Shown one piece after another: positions 9,151 to 16,270 of a DNA stretch of 64,000 nucleotides. The position numbers were made by a program, and so were the translations under genes. The notes under the pieces are model-generated. The model saw nothing but the letters and a program-made list of their open reading frames with translations. It was not told where the DNA came from and made no database searches. The stretch covers positions 1 to 64,000 of the forward strand of contig NZ_PVNL01000029.1 in the NCBI RefSeq assembly GCF_002994635.1, read 5' to 3'. Numbering within the stretch: the first letter of the stretch is position 1; each line of letters begins with the position of its first letter. Source of the stretch: Enhygromyxa salina. Its GTDB lineage: Bacteria > Myxococcota_A > Polyangia > Nannocystales > Nannocystaceae.

Positions 9151-9882
9151 TCAAGCCGGGGTCGGCCCGGCGGCCTGGATCGCCGCGACGATCTGGGCGA
9201 CCACCGCGTCGATGTCGAGCTCGCTCGAGTCGATCAGCGCGGCGTCGTCGGCCTGCTGAAGTGGCGCGGTCTCGCGTGAGGAATCGCGCTGGTCTCGCTG
9301 TGCCATCTCCGACTCGACCTCACCGCGGCTGGCGACCGCACCGCTGGCGGTCAGCTCTTTGTGGCGCCGACTGGCCCGCGCCGAGCGCGTGGCTGTGAGG
9401 AAAAACTTGTGGGCCGCCTCGGGGAACACGACGGTGCCCATGTCCCGGCCCTCGGCCACGCAGCCGCGTCCAGCGGCCACCGACACCGCGGCAATGCCGC
9501 GCTGGATATCCAGGAGCGCCGCTCGGACGGCGGCGTGCTGCGACACCCGCGAGGCCCCCTCGGAGATCTCTGGCGCCCGGATCAGCCCCGTGACGTCGAT
9601 CGGCGCGCGCTCGGGCGCGTCCACCGGGTTGAGGATCAACACCCGCTGGGGCGCGCCAGGCTGCTGCGGTGGCTGAAAATCGATGCGCAGCTGGGCAGCG
9701 ATCTCCGCGAGCCCCGACTCGTCGTCCCAGTCGACGCCGCGGCCCCGCGCGAGCCAGGCCAAGCTGCGATAGATCGCGCCCGTGTCCAGCAGCGCGGCCC
9801 CGAACCGCTCGGCGATGCGGCGAGCGACCGTGCTCTTACCAGCACCTGCGGGGCCATCGATGACAATCAGCTCGGCCGGCAT
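9151..9882 (-). CDS. cmk: Cytidylate kinase
   Basis: A 243-aa (d)CMP kinase acting in pyrimidine nucleotide supply. The P-loop GPAGAGKSTVARRIAE is at residues 10-25. The CMP-binding elements are DTGAIYRSLAW and CVAEGRDMGTVVFPEA, and the lid has ATRSARASRRHKEL. I start it at ATG 9882 (MPAELIVIDGP) because the fold begins there; the open frame extends upstream without similarity. Slightly long because of a Pro/Gln-rich insert near residue 75. It sits immediately upstream of rpsA. The divergent DUF4266 gene begins 133 bp away. Confidence 0.95.
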   Translation of the reverse strand: MPAELIVIDGPAGAGKSTVARRIAERFGAALLDTGAIYRSLAWLARGRGVDWDDESGLAEIAAQLRIDFQPPQQPGAPQRVLILNPVDAPERAPIDVTGLIRAPEISEGASRVSQHAAVRAALLDIQRGIAAVSVAAGRGCVAEGRDMGTVVFPEAAHKFFLTATRSARASRRHKELTASGAVASRGEVESEMAQRDQRDSSRETAPLQQADDAALIDSSELDIDAVVAQIVAAIQAAGPTPA

Positions 9883-10015
9883 TCGCGGGAGGATAGCGAC
9901 AGCTCGGCGCCAACGCGAACCACCGCGCCGATCCGTTCGGCGGTGCTCCGGGCGCGAGTTGCCCGCGGGTTCCAGCGCTTGCCGAGCGGTACTGAGGTCG
10001 GGCAGGCTCGCGGGG

Positions 10016-10237
10016 ATGGCATCTCCTCTGCCTCGCGCTGTGCTTGCGCTGACTCTCGGCCTGGCCAGCAGCGCGTGCGTCACCGTCCAAGCCCACGAGC
10101 GTCAGCACCTCGCGCTGCCCTCGATGGATCCGGCGAGCCACGCGCTCGACGAACAATTTCTCAGTCACATCGAGTCCGCTCGCGAAGCCGGGTTCGGCGG
10201 GCACGGTGGCTCGGGTGGCGGCTGCGGCTGCGGCTGA
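10016..10237 (+). CDS. DUF4266 small Cys-tailed lipoprotein
   Basis: A 73-aa protein with a lipoprotein signal (hydrophobic VLALTLGLASSAC, Cys21 as lipidation site) and mature VTVQAHERQHLALPSMD. A conserved FLSHIESAREAGFGG segment follows, ending in a Gly-rich tail with two Cys, GGGCGCG, which matches DUF4266. A G-rich stretch precedes ATG 10016. It is 18 bp upstream of a DUF3570 gene. These two families are usually neighbours and often sit beside thioredoxin-like or ApbE genes, none of which is seen here. The terminal CGC suggests metal or redox chemistry at the periplasmic face, but function is unknown. Confidence 0.85.
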   Translation: MASPLPRAVLALTLGLASSACVTVQAHERQHLALPSMDPASHALDEQFLSHIESAREAGFGGHGGSGGGCGCG

Positions 10238-10255
10238 GCCGAGCTCGGTGCGAGC

Positions 10256-11488
10256 ATGAACGCAGTGCCATCCACTCGGGCCCGGGGTCCGGTCCGTCGA
10301 TCGTCGCCGGTCGAGCGTCTCGGGCTCGCGCTGCTCGTGGCGCTGGTGCTCGCAGGATCGCTGACGCTGCCCGCGTCCAGCGTGCGCGCCGAAGATCGGG
10401 TCACGGTCCGCGGCAACTACTATCGCGAGACGTCGACCCGGGTGCTGCAGCCCATGGTCACGTTCCGCAAGGAGCTGCCCGACGAACGGTTCGCGCTCGA
10501 GACCGAGTACCTGCTCGACGTGATCTCGTCGGCCTCGATCGGCGCCGGGTCGGTCGAGCTCGGGGGCGATCGGGTGTTCACCGAGGCCCGCCACGAGGCC
10601 ACGCTCCGCGCGATCACCAAGATCGAGGACTGGGGCGCGTCGGCGTCGTATCGGTTCTCGACCGAGACCGACTATCAGTCCAACAACTTCGGGGTCGGGC
10701 TGTCGCGTGAATTTTTGCAGCGCACCGCGAGCGTGTCGCTGAATTACTCGGCGACCTTCGACCGGGTCTACAAGATCGTCGACGCGTTCGGCATGCGGGC
10801 GCCGTGGACCTCGAGCGGCGACTCCAACCTGCTCTCGGTCCACTACCTCAACCTCGGCTACAGCCACGTGCTTCACGAGCAAGTGCTCGGCGGCGTCAAC
10901 CTCGAGGGCATCTACGCCGCGGGTCCACAGGACAACCCCTACCGCCGGACCCGCGACGCGATGACCGAGCAGCACCCGCTGCTGCGGCGCCGCCTAGCCC
11001 CGGCGGTGTGGCTGCGCGCTCACATCCCTCCGGCCAAGATGACCCTCGAGCCGCACTACCGGTTCTACGCCGACGACTGGGGGATCACGGCCCACAGCGC
11101 CGACGCGCGCGTGCACTTTCGCGCGCACCGGGACCTCGCGCTGCGGGTGCGCTACCGCTACTACACCCAGACCCAGGCCAAGTTCTGGCGGGATGGGGGC
11201 GCCTACGCGCAGACCGACCCGTTCCGCACCGACGATCCCAAGATGGACGATTTTCGCTCGAACACCGTCGGTCTGGAGCTGACGTGGCATCTCGATAGCA
11301 TCGCGAAATTCAAGGGGTTAGGATGGCTGGACGGTGCCTGGATCCAGGCCAACTACAACCATGTCTTCGTTCGCTGCGACGATCAGTCCCCGACGTGCAT
11401 GGACCAAGACTTTGGCTATGGCACGGTTCGCTCGACCCGCTACGGCGACAACCGCTACGGCAACCTCGCGTTCTCCGTCGCGTTCTGA
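10256..11488 (+). CDS. DUF3570 outer-membrane beta-barrel protein
   Basis: A 410-aa exported protein. An Arg-rich n-region, hydrophobic LGLALLVALVLAGSLTLPA and a likely cleavage after about residue 45 form the signal peptide. The mature protein opens with DRVTVRGNYYRETSTRVLQP, a DUF3570 hallmark, followed by alternating polar/aromatic strands (ASASYRFSTETDYQSN, LRVRYRYYTQTQAKFW) and ends YGNLAFSVAF, with the C-terminal Phe expected of a barrel. Likely an outer-membrane channel or anchor paired with the upstream lipoprotein. The downstream parvulin-like lipoprotein might assist folding (inference). Confidence 0.88.
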   Translation: MNAVPSTRARGPVRRSSPVERLGLALLVALVLAGSLTLPASSVRAEDRVTVRGNYYRETSTRVLQPMVTFRKELPDERFALETEYLLDVISSASIGAGSVELGGDRVFTEARHEATLRAITKIEDWGASASYRFSTETDYQSNNFGVGLSREFLQRTASVSLNYSATFDRVYKIVDAFGMRAPWTSSGDSNLLSVHYLNLGYSHVLHEQVLGGVNLEGIYAAGPQDNPYRRTRDAMTEQHPLLRRRLAPAVWLRAHIPPAKMTLEPHYRFYADDWGITAHSADARVHFRAHRDLALRVRYRYYTQTQAKFWRDGGAYAQTDPFRTDDPKMDDFRSNTVGLELTWHLDSIAKFKGLGWLDGAWIQANYNHVFVRCDDQSPTCMDQDFGYGTVRSTRYGDNRYGNLAFSVAF

Positions 11489-11513
11489 TCGGCGTGGACG
11501 CGCGTGGGCCGGT

Positions 11514-12527
11514 TTGAGGGCCTGGGCCGCGGCCGCGCTGCTGGGACTCGGCGCCTGCGGCGACGACTCGGCCCGCGAGTCCGACATGGTCGCGCAGGTC
11601 AGCGGCGAGGGCCAGACGCTGGCGCTCGAGCGCGCGGTCGTCGAGCACCTCGCCCGCCGCGACGACATCAGCGAGGCCGAGGCCCAGGCGCGGGCCCTCT
11701 CGACCTTGCGCCTGGTCGCCGCCCGACGAGTCGAGCTCGGCGCCCGCGACCAACCACCGGAGCACCCCGACGAGCTCGACCCGGCCCGGCGTGAGCAGCT
11801 CGAGCGCGCGGCTCTGGTCCGGGTCTGGCTCGACGAGGTGTTCGAGCCCAGCCATCGCGCCGCCGACATCCCCCAGCGCGTCATCGACCAGAACATGGCC
11901 GACCCGTCGCGAACCCGGCGGCTGTTTCACCCCGAGCTGTGGTTCGTGTGCCAGGTGCTGATGGTCCCCACGCAGCCGGCCGACGGCACCTTCGTCAAGC
12001 CACCCAGTGAGGGCGAGGCGGCCCAACAGTGGCTCGCAGCCGCCAACGCGGCGTTCGCCCCGCTGGTCGCCCGGGTTCATCGGGTCGAGCCGGAGCTGGT
12101 CACCGAGGACGGCTGCGCGGTGCTCGGGCGGATCGTCGGCACCTCCGAGGTGACCTTCGCGGGCCCCGAGCAGGCCCCCGATGCGTCCATGATCGTCCGG
12201 TTCGAGCGGTTCGCGTTCGCGCCGAGCGACCCCGGAAATTTTGATCCGCAGTGGGTCGAAGCCGTCACCGCCGGGGCCGCCGGGCCGGGGGTCGTCGGTC
12301 CGTTCGCCACCGGGTTCGGCCTGCATCTGGTGGTCGTCACCAACATCGAGCCGGCTGCGTTCGCCGACGGCTCGCTGCCGGAGGCGCAGCTCCGCGCCGC
12401 TCGCGAGGCCCACCTGCGCGGCGAGATCGAGCACGCGTGGCAGGCCGATCAGCTGCAGCAGACCCTGGCCAAGATCCGCGATCGACGGGTCGTCAGGCTG
12501 TCACCCGAGCTCGAGCGAGGCCCGTGA
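11514..12527 (+). CDS. Parvulin-like peptidyl-prolyl isomerase lipoprotein
   Basis: A 337-aa lipoprotein. The TTG start at 11514 gives a compact signal peptide, RAWAAAALLGLGAC, with Cys15 as lipobox residue; the open frame runs further upstream only by overlapping the DUF3570 gene. A SurA-like helical N-domain (about 25-135) is followed by a parvulin-type domain (about 140-290). FHPELWFVCQVLMVP matches the first strand, and GVVGPFATGFGLHLVVVTNI matches the closing GP..T.FG.H motif. It would act in the periplasm on outer-membrane clients. The central catalytic region is divergent, so isomerase activity is uncertain and chaperone activity is possible. Confidence 0.72.
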   Translation: MRAWAAAALLGLGACGDDSARESDMVAQVSGEGQTLALERAVVEHLARRDDISEAEAQARALSTLRLVAARRVELGARDQPPEHPDELDPARREQLERAALVRVWLDEVFEPSHRAADIPQRVIDQNMADPSRTRRLFHPELWFVCQVLMVPTQPADGTFVKPPSEGEAAQQWLAAANAAFAPLVARVHRVEPELVTEDGCAVLGRIVGTSEVTFAGPEQAPDASMIVRFERFAFAPSDPGNFDPQWVEAVTAGAAGPGVVGPFATGFGLHLVVVTNIEPAAFADGSLPEAQLRAAREAHLRGEIEHAWQADQLQQTLAKIRDRRVVRLSPELERGP

Positions 12528-12530
12528 GTG

Positions 12531-12935
12531 ATGACCGATCGACAGGACGACGTGATCGATCGGGGCGTGAGCGAGTTTGGCGAGCTGCTCGGGGCCCTGC
12601 TCGAGCGCAACCCGGGCGCGCTCGGGGCCGTGCTGTCCGACGGCGTCGATGACACGATCGACACGGCCTACCGGCCCGCCGAGATCTCGAAGATCGACGT
12701 CTCGATCGCGGGCGCGCAGGTCGGCCAGCCGATGACGCACCTCAACATCTCCTCGATCATCTTCGGGCTCGGTCGCGCGCAGGTGGTGATCGAGACCGCC
12801 GAGTCGGTGCTGATCACCAAGGTGCTGTGGGAGAAGTACCTCCTGACCCTGATCCTGAACCGCCGAGCGAACTTCGCGCGGGCCATGCGAGACTTCGATG
12901 AGACCGCCGAGCAGCTCCTGGCCCTGCTGCGCTGA
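12531..12935 (+). CDS. Conserved-looking small protein of unknown function
   Basis: A 134-aa soluble protein from ATG 12531 (GTG 12528 is an alternative); its start lies 3 nt after the preceding stop. Acidic and helical at the start (ELLGALLERNPGALGAVL), a central predicted strand region with SKIDVSIAGAQVGQP, a hydrophobic IFGLGRAQVVIETAESVLI segment, then basic helices to the end. No signal peptide or metal motif is present. I do not recognise the family. It may be cotranscribed with the parvulin-like gene; a new promoter seems to follow it. Confidence 0.7.
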   Translation: MTDRQDDVIDRGVSEFGELLGALLERNPGALGAVLSDGVDDTIDTAYRPAEISKIDVSIAGAQVGQPMTHLNISSIIFGLGRAQVVIETAESVLITKVLWEKYLLTLILNRRANFARAMRDFDETAEQLLALLR

Positions 12936-12958
12936 GCTCGCCTGCGCAGTCGTGCCGC

Positions 12959-12986
12959 TTGACGCCCATCACCCCATAGGTAGACT
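12959..12986 (+). promoter_or_regulatory. Candidate sigma-70-type promoter for the ferredoxin gene
   Basis: TTGACG (12959-12964), a 16-bp spacer and TAGACT (12981-12986) lie about 90 bp upstream of the ferredoxin ATG. Five of six and four of six consensus matches. Not tested. Confidence 0.4.
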
Positions 12987-13017
12987 GCCGCACGCGTGAC
13001 ACCGGCTACCAACTGTC

Positions 13018-13065
13018 GGGTCAGCAAACCGGTCAGAGAACCGGTCAGAGAACCGGGTCAGTAAC
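13018..13065. repeat. 12-bp leader repeats before the ferredoxin gene
   Basis: Two exact copies of ggtcagagaacc (13031-13054) are flanked by two degenerate copies (gggtcagcaaacc and gggtcagtaac). They lie in the untranslated leader immediately before the AAGGAG ribosome-binding site (13066-13071). Confidence 0.8.
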
Positions 13066-13077
13066 AAGGAGACACGA

Positions 13078-13365
13078 ATGGCCACCCACATCACCGAAGA
13101 GTGCATCAACTGTGGCGCTTGCGAGCCCGAGTGCCCCAACGAGGCCATCTCCGAGGGCGACGAGATCTACGTCATCGATCCGAAGCTGTGCACCGAGTGC
13201 GTCGGCTTCCACGAGTACGAGGCGTGCCAAGCGGTCTGCCCGGTCGAGTGCTGCCTCCCGGATCCAAACATTCGCGAAGACGAGTCCGTGCTGATCGCCC
13301 GGGCCCGCGAGATCCACAAAGACAAGACCTTCGGCGACGACTTCCCGAGCCGCTTCAAGAAGTGA
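13078..13365 (+). CDS. 2[4Fe-4S] ferredoxin, YfhL/Allochromatium type
   Basis: A 95-aa soluble electron carrier. Cluster I ligands are in CINCGACEPECP. Cluster II is CTECVGFHEYEACQAVCP, with the expanded spacing and an extra downstream Cys pair (VECC) that mark the Alvin/YfhL group. These clusters have unusually low potentials in characterised members. A basic C-terminal extension, DKTFGDDFPSRFKK, follows. A strong Shine-Dalgarno AAGGAG lies 6 nt before ATG 13078. Redox partner unknown; neither neighbour is an obvious oxidoreductase. Confidence 0.95.
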   Translation: MATHITEECINCGACEPECPNEAISEGDEIYVIDPKLCTECVGFHEYEACQAVCPVECCLPDPNIREDESVLIARAREIHKDKTFGDDFPSRFKK

Positions 13366-13394
13366 GGCCGGACGGGCCGAGCGCCCACGCCAAG

Positions 13395-14489
13395 ATGAGC
13401 GACGGCAGGCGAAGCACCCAGCGACAGTGGTGGCTTCGTCTGTCGCTTTCGTTGGTCATTGGCGCGGGGTTTTGCTTCGCGCTGATCCGACGCATCGAGC
13501 TGGTCCCGCCTGATCCGTGGGTCCCCGCGTGGGTGCTGCCCAGCTACCTCGCCACGCTGGTCGCCTACTTCGTGTTTCGAGCTGGGCGCTGGCACTACTT
13601 GGTCGCACCGCTCGCCGATCCGCGCGAAGAGTCGATCGGACTGCGGACCACCCTGCCCGTGTCGATGGCGGGGACCATGTGGATCATGGTGTTGCCGCTG
13701 CGGCTCGGCGAGCTCGCGCGGCCCTTGTTCCTGGCCCAGAAGAGCAAGATCGGCGTTGGTCAGGCGCTCGGCACCGTCGCGATCGAGCGGGTCGTCGACG
13801 GCCTGTTCGTGTGCGGCCTGTTCTTCGCCTCGCTGCCGCTGCTGCCCGAGGTCCACGGCGAGCAGGCGCTCGCCGTCGAGCGCCTGCGCTCGCTCGGGCT
13901 GCTCGCCAGCGGCGGACTGTTCGCCGTGCTCGTGGTCCTGCTGGCGATGGCGCTGTCACCGGTCCGCGTGGGTCGGCTGGTCGCGGCGACGATCGGCCGG
14001 GTGATCCCCCGGCTCGCCGACAAGCTCGAGCTGCTCGCCCGCAGCGTCGCCGAGGGCCTCGCCGCGCTGCCCTCGGTCGCGCCGCTGCTCAAGTTCCTGG
14101 CCGGGACCGTCGCCTACTGGGGCGCAAACGCGCTCGGCACCTGGCTGCTCGCGCGTGGCTGCGGGCTCGACATCTCGTTCCCGGCCGCGCTCGCGATGAT
14201 GTCGGTGCTCGGCATCTCGCTGCTGATCCCGGGCGGCCCCGGGCAGTTCGGCATCTTCCACTACGGCATGATCCTGGGCCTGAGCATGTTCGTGAGCGAA
14301 GCGGTGGTCCACGAGCAGGGCAGCGTGTTCATCTTTTGGATGTTCGTGACCCAGCTGAGCATGGGCGTGGTCCTGGGCGTCATCGCCCAGCGCATGCTCG
14401 CCCTCGACTGGCGGGCTACGCTCAGCGGGTCGCCCTCGGCGCCCCCCGACACCTCGCCCGGCACCGAGCCGAGTGACCCACACAGCTGA
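13395..14489 (+). CDS. UPF0104/LPG-synthase-TM family membrane protein
   Basis: A 364-aa polytopic inner-membrane protein with about eight hydrophobic segments. Family landmarks are LPVSMAGTMWIMVLPLRLGEL near residue 90, the IERVVDGLFVC segment, and a late GPGQFGIFHYGMILG loop. The family includes flippase or lipid-modifying membrane proteins such as the MprF flippase half and AglD. Substrate unknown. ATG 13395 gives a short basic head before the first helix. The last base of its stop is the first base of the next gene's ATG (TGATG), so the two paralogues are translated together. Confidence 0.85.
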   Translation: MSDGRRSTQRQWWLRLSLSLVIGAGFCFALIRRIELVPPDPWVPAWVLPSYLATLVAYFVFRAGRWHYLVAPLADPREESIGLRTTLPVSMAGTMWIMVLPLRLGELARPLFLAQKSKIGVGQALGTVAIERVVDGLFVCGLFFASLPLLPEVHGEQALAVERLRSLGLLASGGLFAVLVVLLAMALSPVRVGRLVAATIGRVIPRLADKLELLARSVAEGLAALPSVAPLLKFLAGTVAYWGANALGTWLLARGCGLDISFPAALAMMSVLGISLLIPGGPGQFGIFHYGMILGLSMFVSEAVVHEQGSVFIFWMFVTQLSMGVVLGVIAQRMLALDWRATLSGSPSAPPDTSPGTEPSDPHS

Positions 14490-15541
14490 TGACCAAGACG
14501 ATCGACGAGCAGCTCGCGGCCACGGAGCGGCCGGCCCGGCGTCGACTCGAGGCCGCGCTGCGCTTCATCGTCGGCGCGGCCCTGTTCGTGGTGGTCCTGC
14601 GCTGGCTCGCGCCGAACTGGGGCGAGCTGGCCGCGAGCGTCGATCTTCACCTTGGCTGGGCCCTGGTCGGGGTGCTCGGGACCACGCTCGCGAGCTTCGT
14701 GACCGCCGCGCGCTGGCGGCTGCTGGCCGAAGTCATGGGCGGGACCAAGCTGCCCTTCGTCGCGTACTTCTACGGGCTCGTCGTCACCCGCCTGATCGGC
14801 CAGTTCACCTCGACGCTCGCCATGGACCTGGTTGGCCGCGGCATGGCCCTGCGCTCGGCCGGCAGCGAGCGCAGCCTCGGTCACGCCGCCACCCAGGTCG
14901 TGCTCGAGCGGATCTTCGACGCCGCGCTGCCGCTGGTGTTGCTGACCTGGGCGCTGTGCGTGCGCGACGGCTGGCTCCCGGTGAGCCCGCTCGTCAGCCT
15001 CGCGCTGTTCTGCCTGGGGTTCCTGGCCCTGGCGATCCCGCTGCTTCGGCCCGCCGTCGGCGTGGCCCTGCGCCTGTACTTGTGGCTGAAGCTGCGCGTC
15101 GCTCGATGGCGGCGCAAGCAGATCGAGACCGACTCCAAGCGAGAGCTCGACGCCGCGCCCACCGTCGACGCCGCGCTCGCGGCCAAGGTCGCGACCTACA
15201 GCCTGCTGCGCTTCGCCGCGGTCGTCGTCCAGTTCTGGGGCATCGCCCGCGCGGTCGGCATTCAGGTCAGCTGGGATCAAATGGCCGGGGCGACCCCGGT
15301 CGCGCAGCTCGCTGGCATGCTCGGGCTCACGCCTGGCGGGCTCGGGGTGCTCGAGGCCGGCTGGGTCGTCGGGCTCGGCTGGGTCGGCCTCGCCAGCGTC
15401 GCGATCAGCTTGTTCGTGCTCGCCCAGCGCGTCGGTGTGATCGCTTCCTTTGGTCTGCTCAGCGCGATCAGCTGGCCGCTGGCCAAGCGCGCCGCCCTGC
15501 CCGCTTCGATCCCCGCTGCGCCCCCCACCCCCGATGACTGA
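14489..15541 (+). CDS. UPF0104/LPG-synthase-TM family membrane protein (paralogue)
   Basis: A 350-aa polytopic membrane protein of the same family. It has the early ALVGVLGTTLASFVTAARWR helix with the conserved Arg, FYGLVVTRLIGQFTSTLAMD, LERIFDAALPLVL, and a late MLGLTPGGLGVLEAGW loop equivalent to the GPGQFG loop of its neighbour. A soluble basic loop near residues 205-225 interrupts the helices. Divergence from the upstream copy suggests two distinct subunits or substrates. The stop overlaps the next gene's start by 8 bp. Lipid or polyprenyl-linked transport is a family-based inference. Confidence 0.83.
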   Translation: MTKTIDEQLAATERPARRRLEAALRFIVGAALFVVVLRWLAPNWGELAASVDLHLGWALVGVLGTTLASFVTAARWRLLAEVMGGTKLPFVAYFYGLVVTRLIGQFTSTLAMDLVGRGMALRSAGSERSLGHAATQVVLERIFDAALPLVLLTWALCVRDGWLPVSPLVSLALFCLGFLALAIPLLRPAVGVALRLYLWLKLRVARWRRKQIETDSKRELDAAPTVDAALAAKVATYSLLRFAAVVVQFWGIARAVGIQVSWDQMAGATPVAQLAGMLGLTPGGLGVLEAGWVVGLGWVGLASVAISLFVLAQRVGVIASFGLLSAISWPLAKRAALPASIPAAPPTPDD

Positions 15542-16259
15542 GCCACCCGATCATCTCCCGCGCATGCGCGGCGACGCCTACGAGCAGACCTACCTGGTCC
15601 TCGCGGGCCTGTTCATCGCCGCGCTGGTCGCCTGCAACCTGATCTTCCAGAAGTTTTTCATGGTCGAGATCCCGCTCCCGGGCGGGGGTACCCACGTGTT
15701 CCGCCAGTCCGTCGGGATCATCGCCTACCCGCTCACCTTCCTGGTCACCGACGTCCTCTCGGAGATCTACGGGGCCCGCCGCGCCAACCAGGTCGTGCTC
15801 GCGGGCCTCGTCGCCAGCATCTTCACCACCGGCCTCGTCGAGCTCGCGGATCTTGCCCCCAGCGCCGAGTTCGGGATCGGCAGCGAGACCTTTCACGGGG
15901 TGTTCGGCCTGTCCAAGGTCGCCGTGTTCGCGTCGATGATGGCCTACCTGACCGCCCAGTTCATCGACATCCGCCTGTTCCACTTCTGGAAGCGGGTGAC
16001 GATGGGCAAGCACCTGTGGCTGCGCAACAACGCCTCGACGATCACTTCGCAGCTGGTCGACACCTTCGTGGTGCTCGCGCTGCTCGCCAGCTTCAGCGCG
16101 GCCGGGATCACCTGGGAGAACCTCCCCAAGCTGTTCCTCGACGGGCTGCTGTTCAAGTGGACGATCGCCCTGCTCGACACGCCGCTGTTCTACCTGGCCG
16201 TGCGCGCGCTCGAGCGCCGGTTTCCCGAGCAAGTCGCCGCGCTCGCGCAGGAGGCCTGA
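15534..16259 (+). CDS. Queuosine-precursor transporter-like membrane protein (VUT/YhhQ family)
   Basis: A 241-aa integral membrane protein. Landmarks are YLVLAGLFIAALVACNLIFQKF in helix 1, YPLTFLVTDVLSEIYGARRANQVV (the most diagnostic family segment), a FIDIRLFHFWKR helix boundary and LRNNASTITSQLVDTFVV near residue 165. Characterised YhhQ imports preQ0/preQ1 for tRNA queuosine. ATG 15534 overlaps the upstream stop. It ends 11 bp before the convergent smc gene, with no obvious terminator between. Assignment to the family is firm; the substrate is inferred. Confidence 0.92.
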   Translation: MTEPPDHLPRMRGDAYEQTYLVLAGLFIAALVACNLIFQKFFMVEIPLPGGGTHVFRQSVGIIAYPLTFLVTDVLSEIYGARRANQVVLAGLVASIFTTGLVELADLAPSAEFGIGSETFHGVFGLSKVAVFASMMAYLTAQFIDIRLFHFWKRVTMGKHLWLRNNASTITSQLVDTFVVLALLASFSAAGITWENLPKLFLDGLLFKWTIALLDTPLFYLAVRALERRFPEQVAALAQEA

Positions 16260-16270
16260 GCCCCAGCCAG

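Noticed and set aside
14261..15280. Antisense frame opposite the UPF0104 pair
   Set aside because: No domain pattern; the sense strand has clear transmembrane family motifs.
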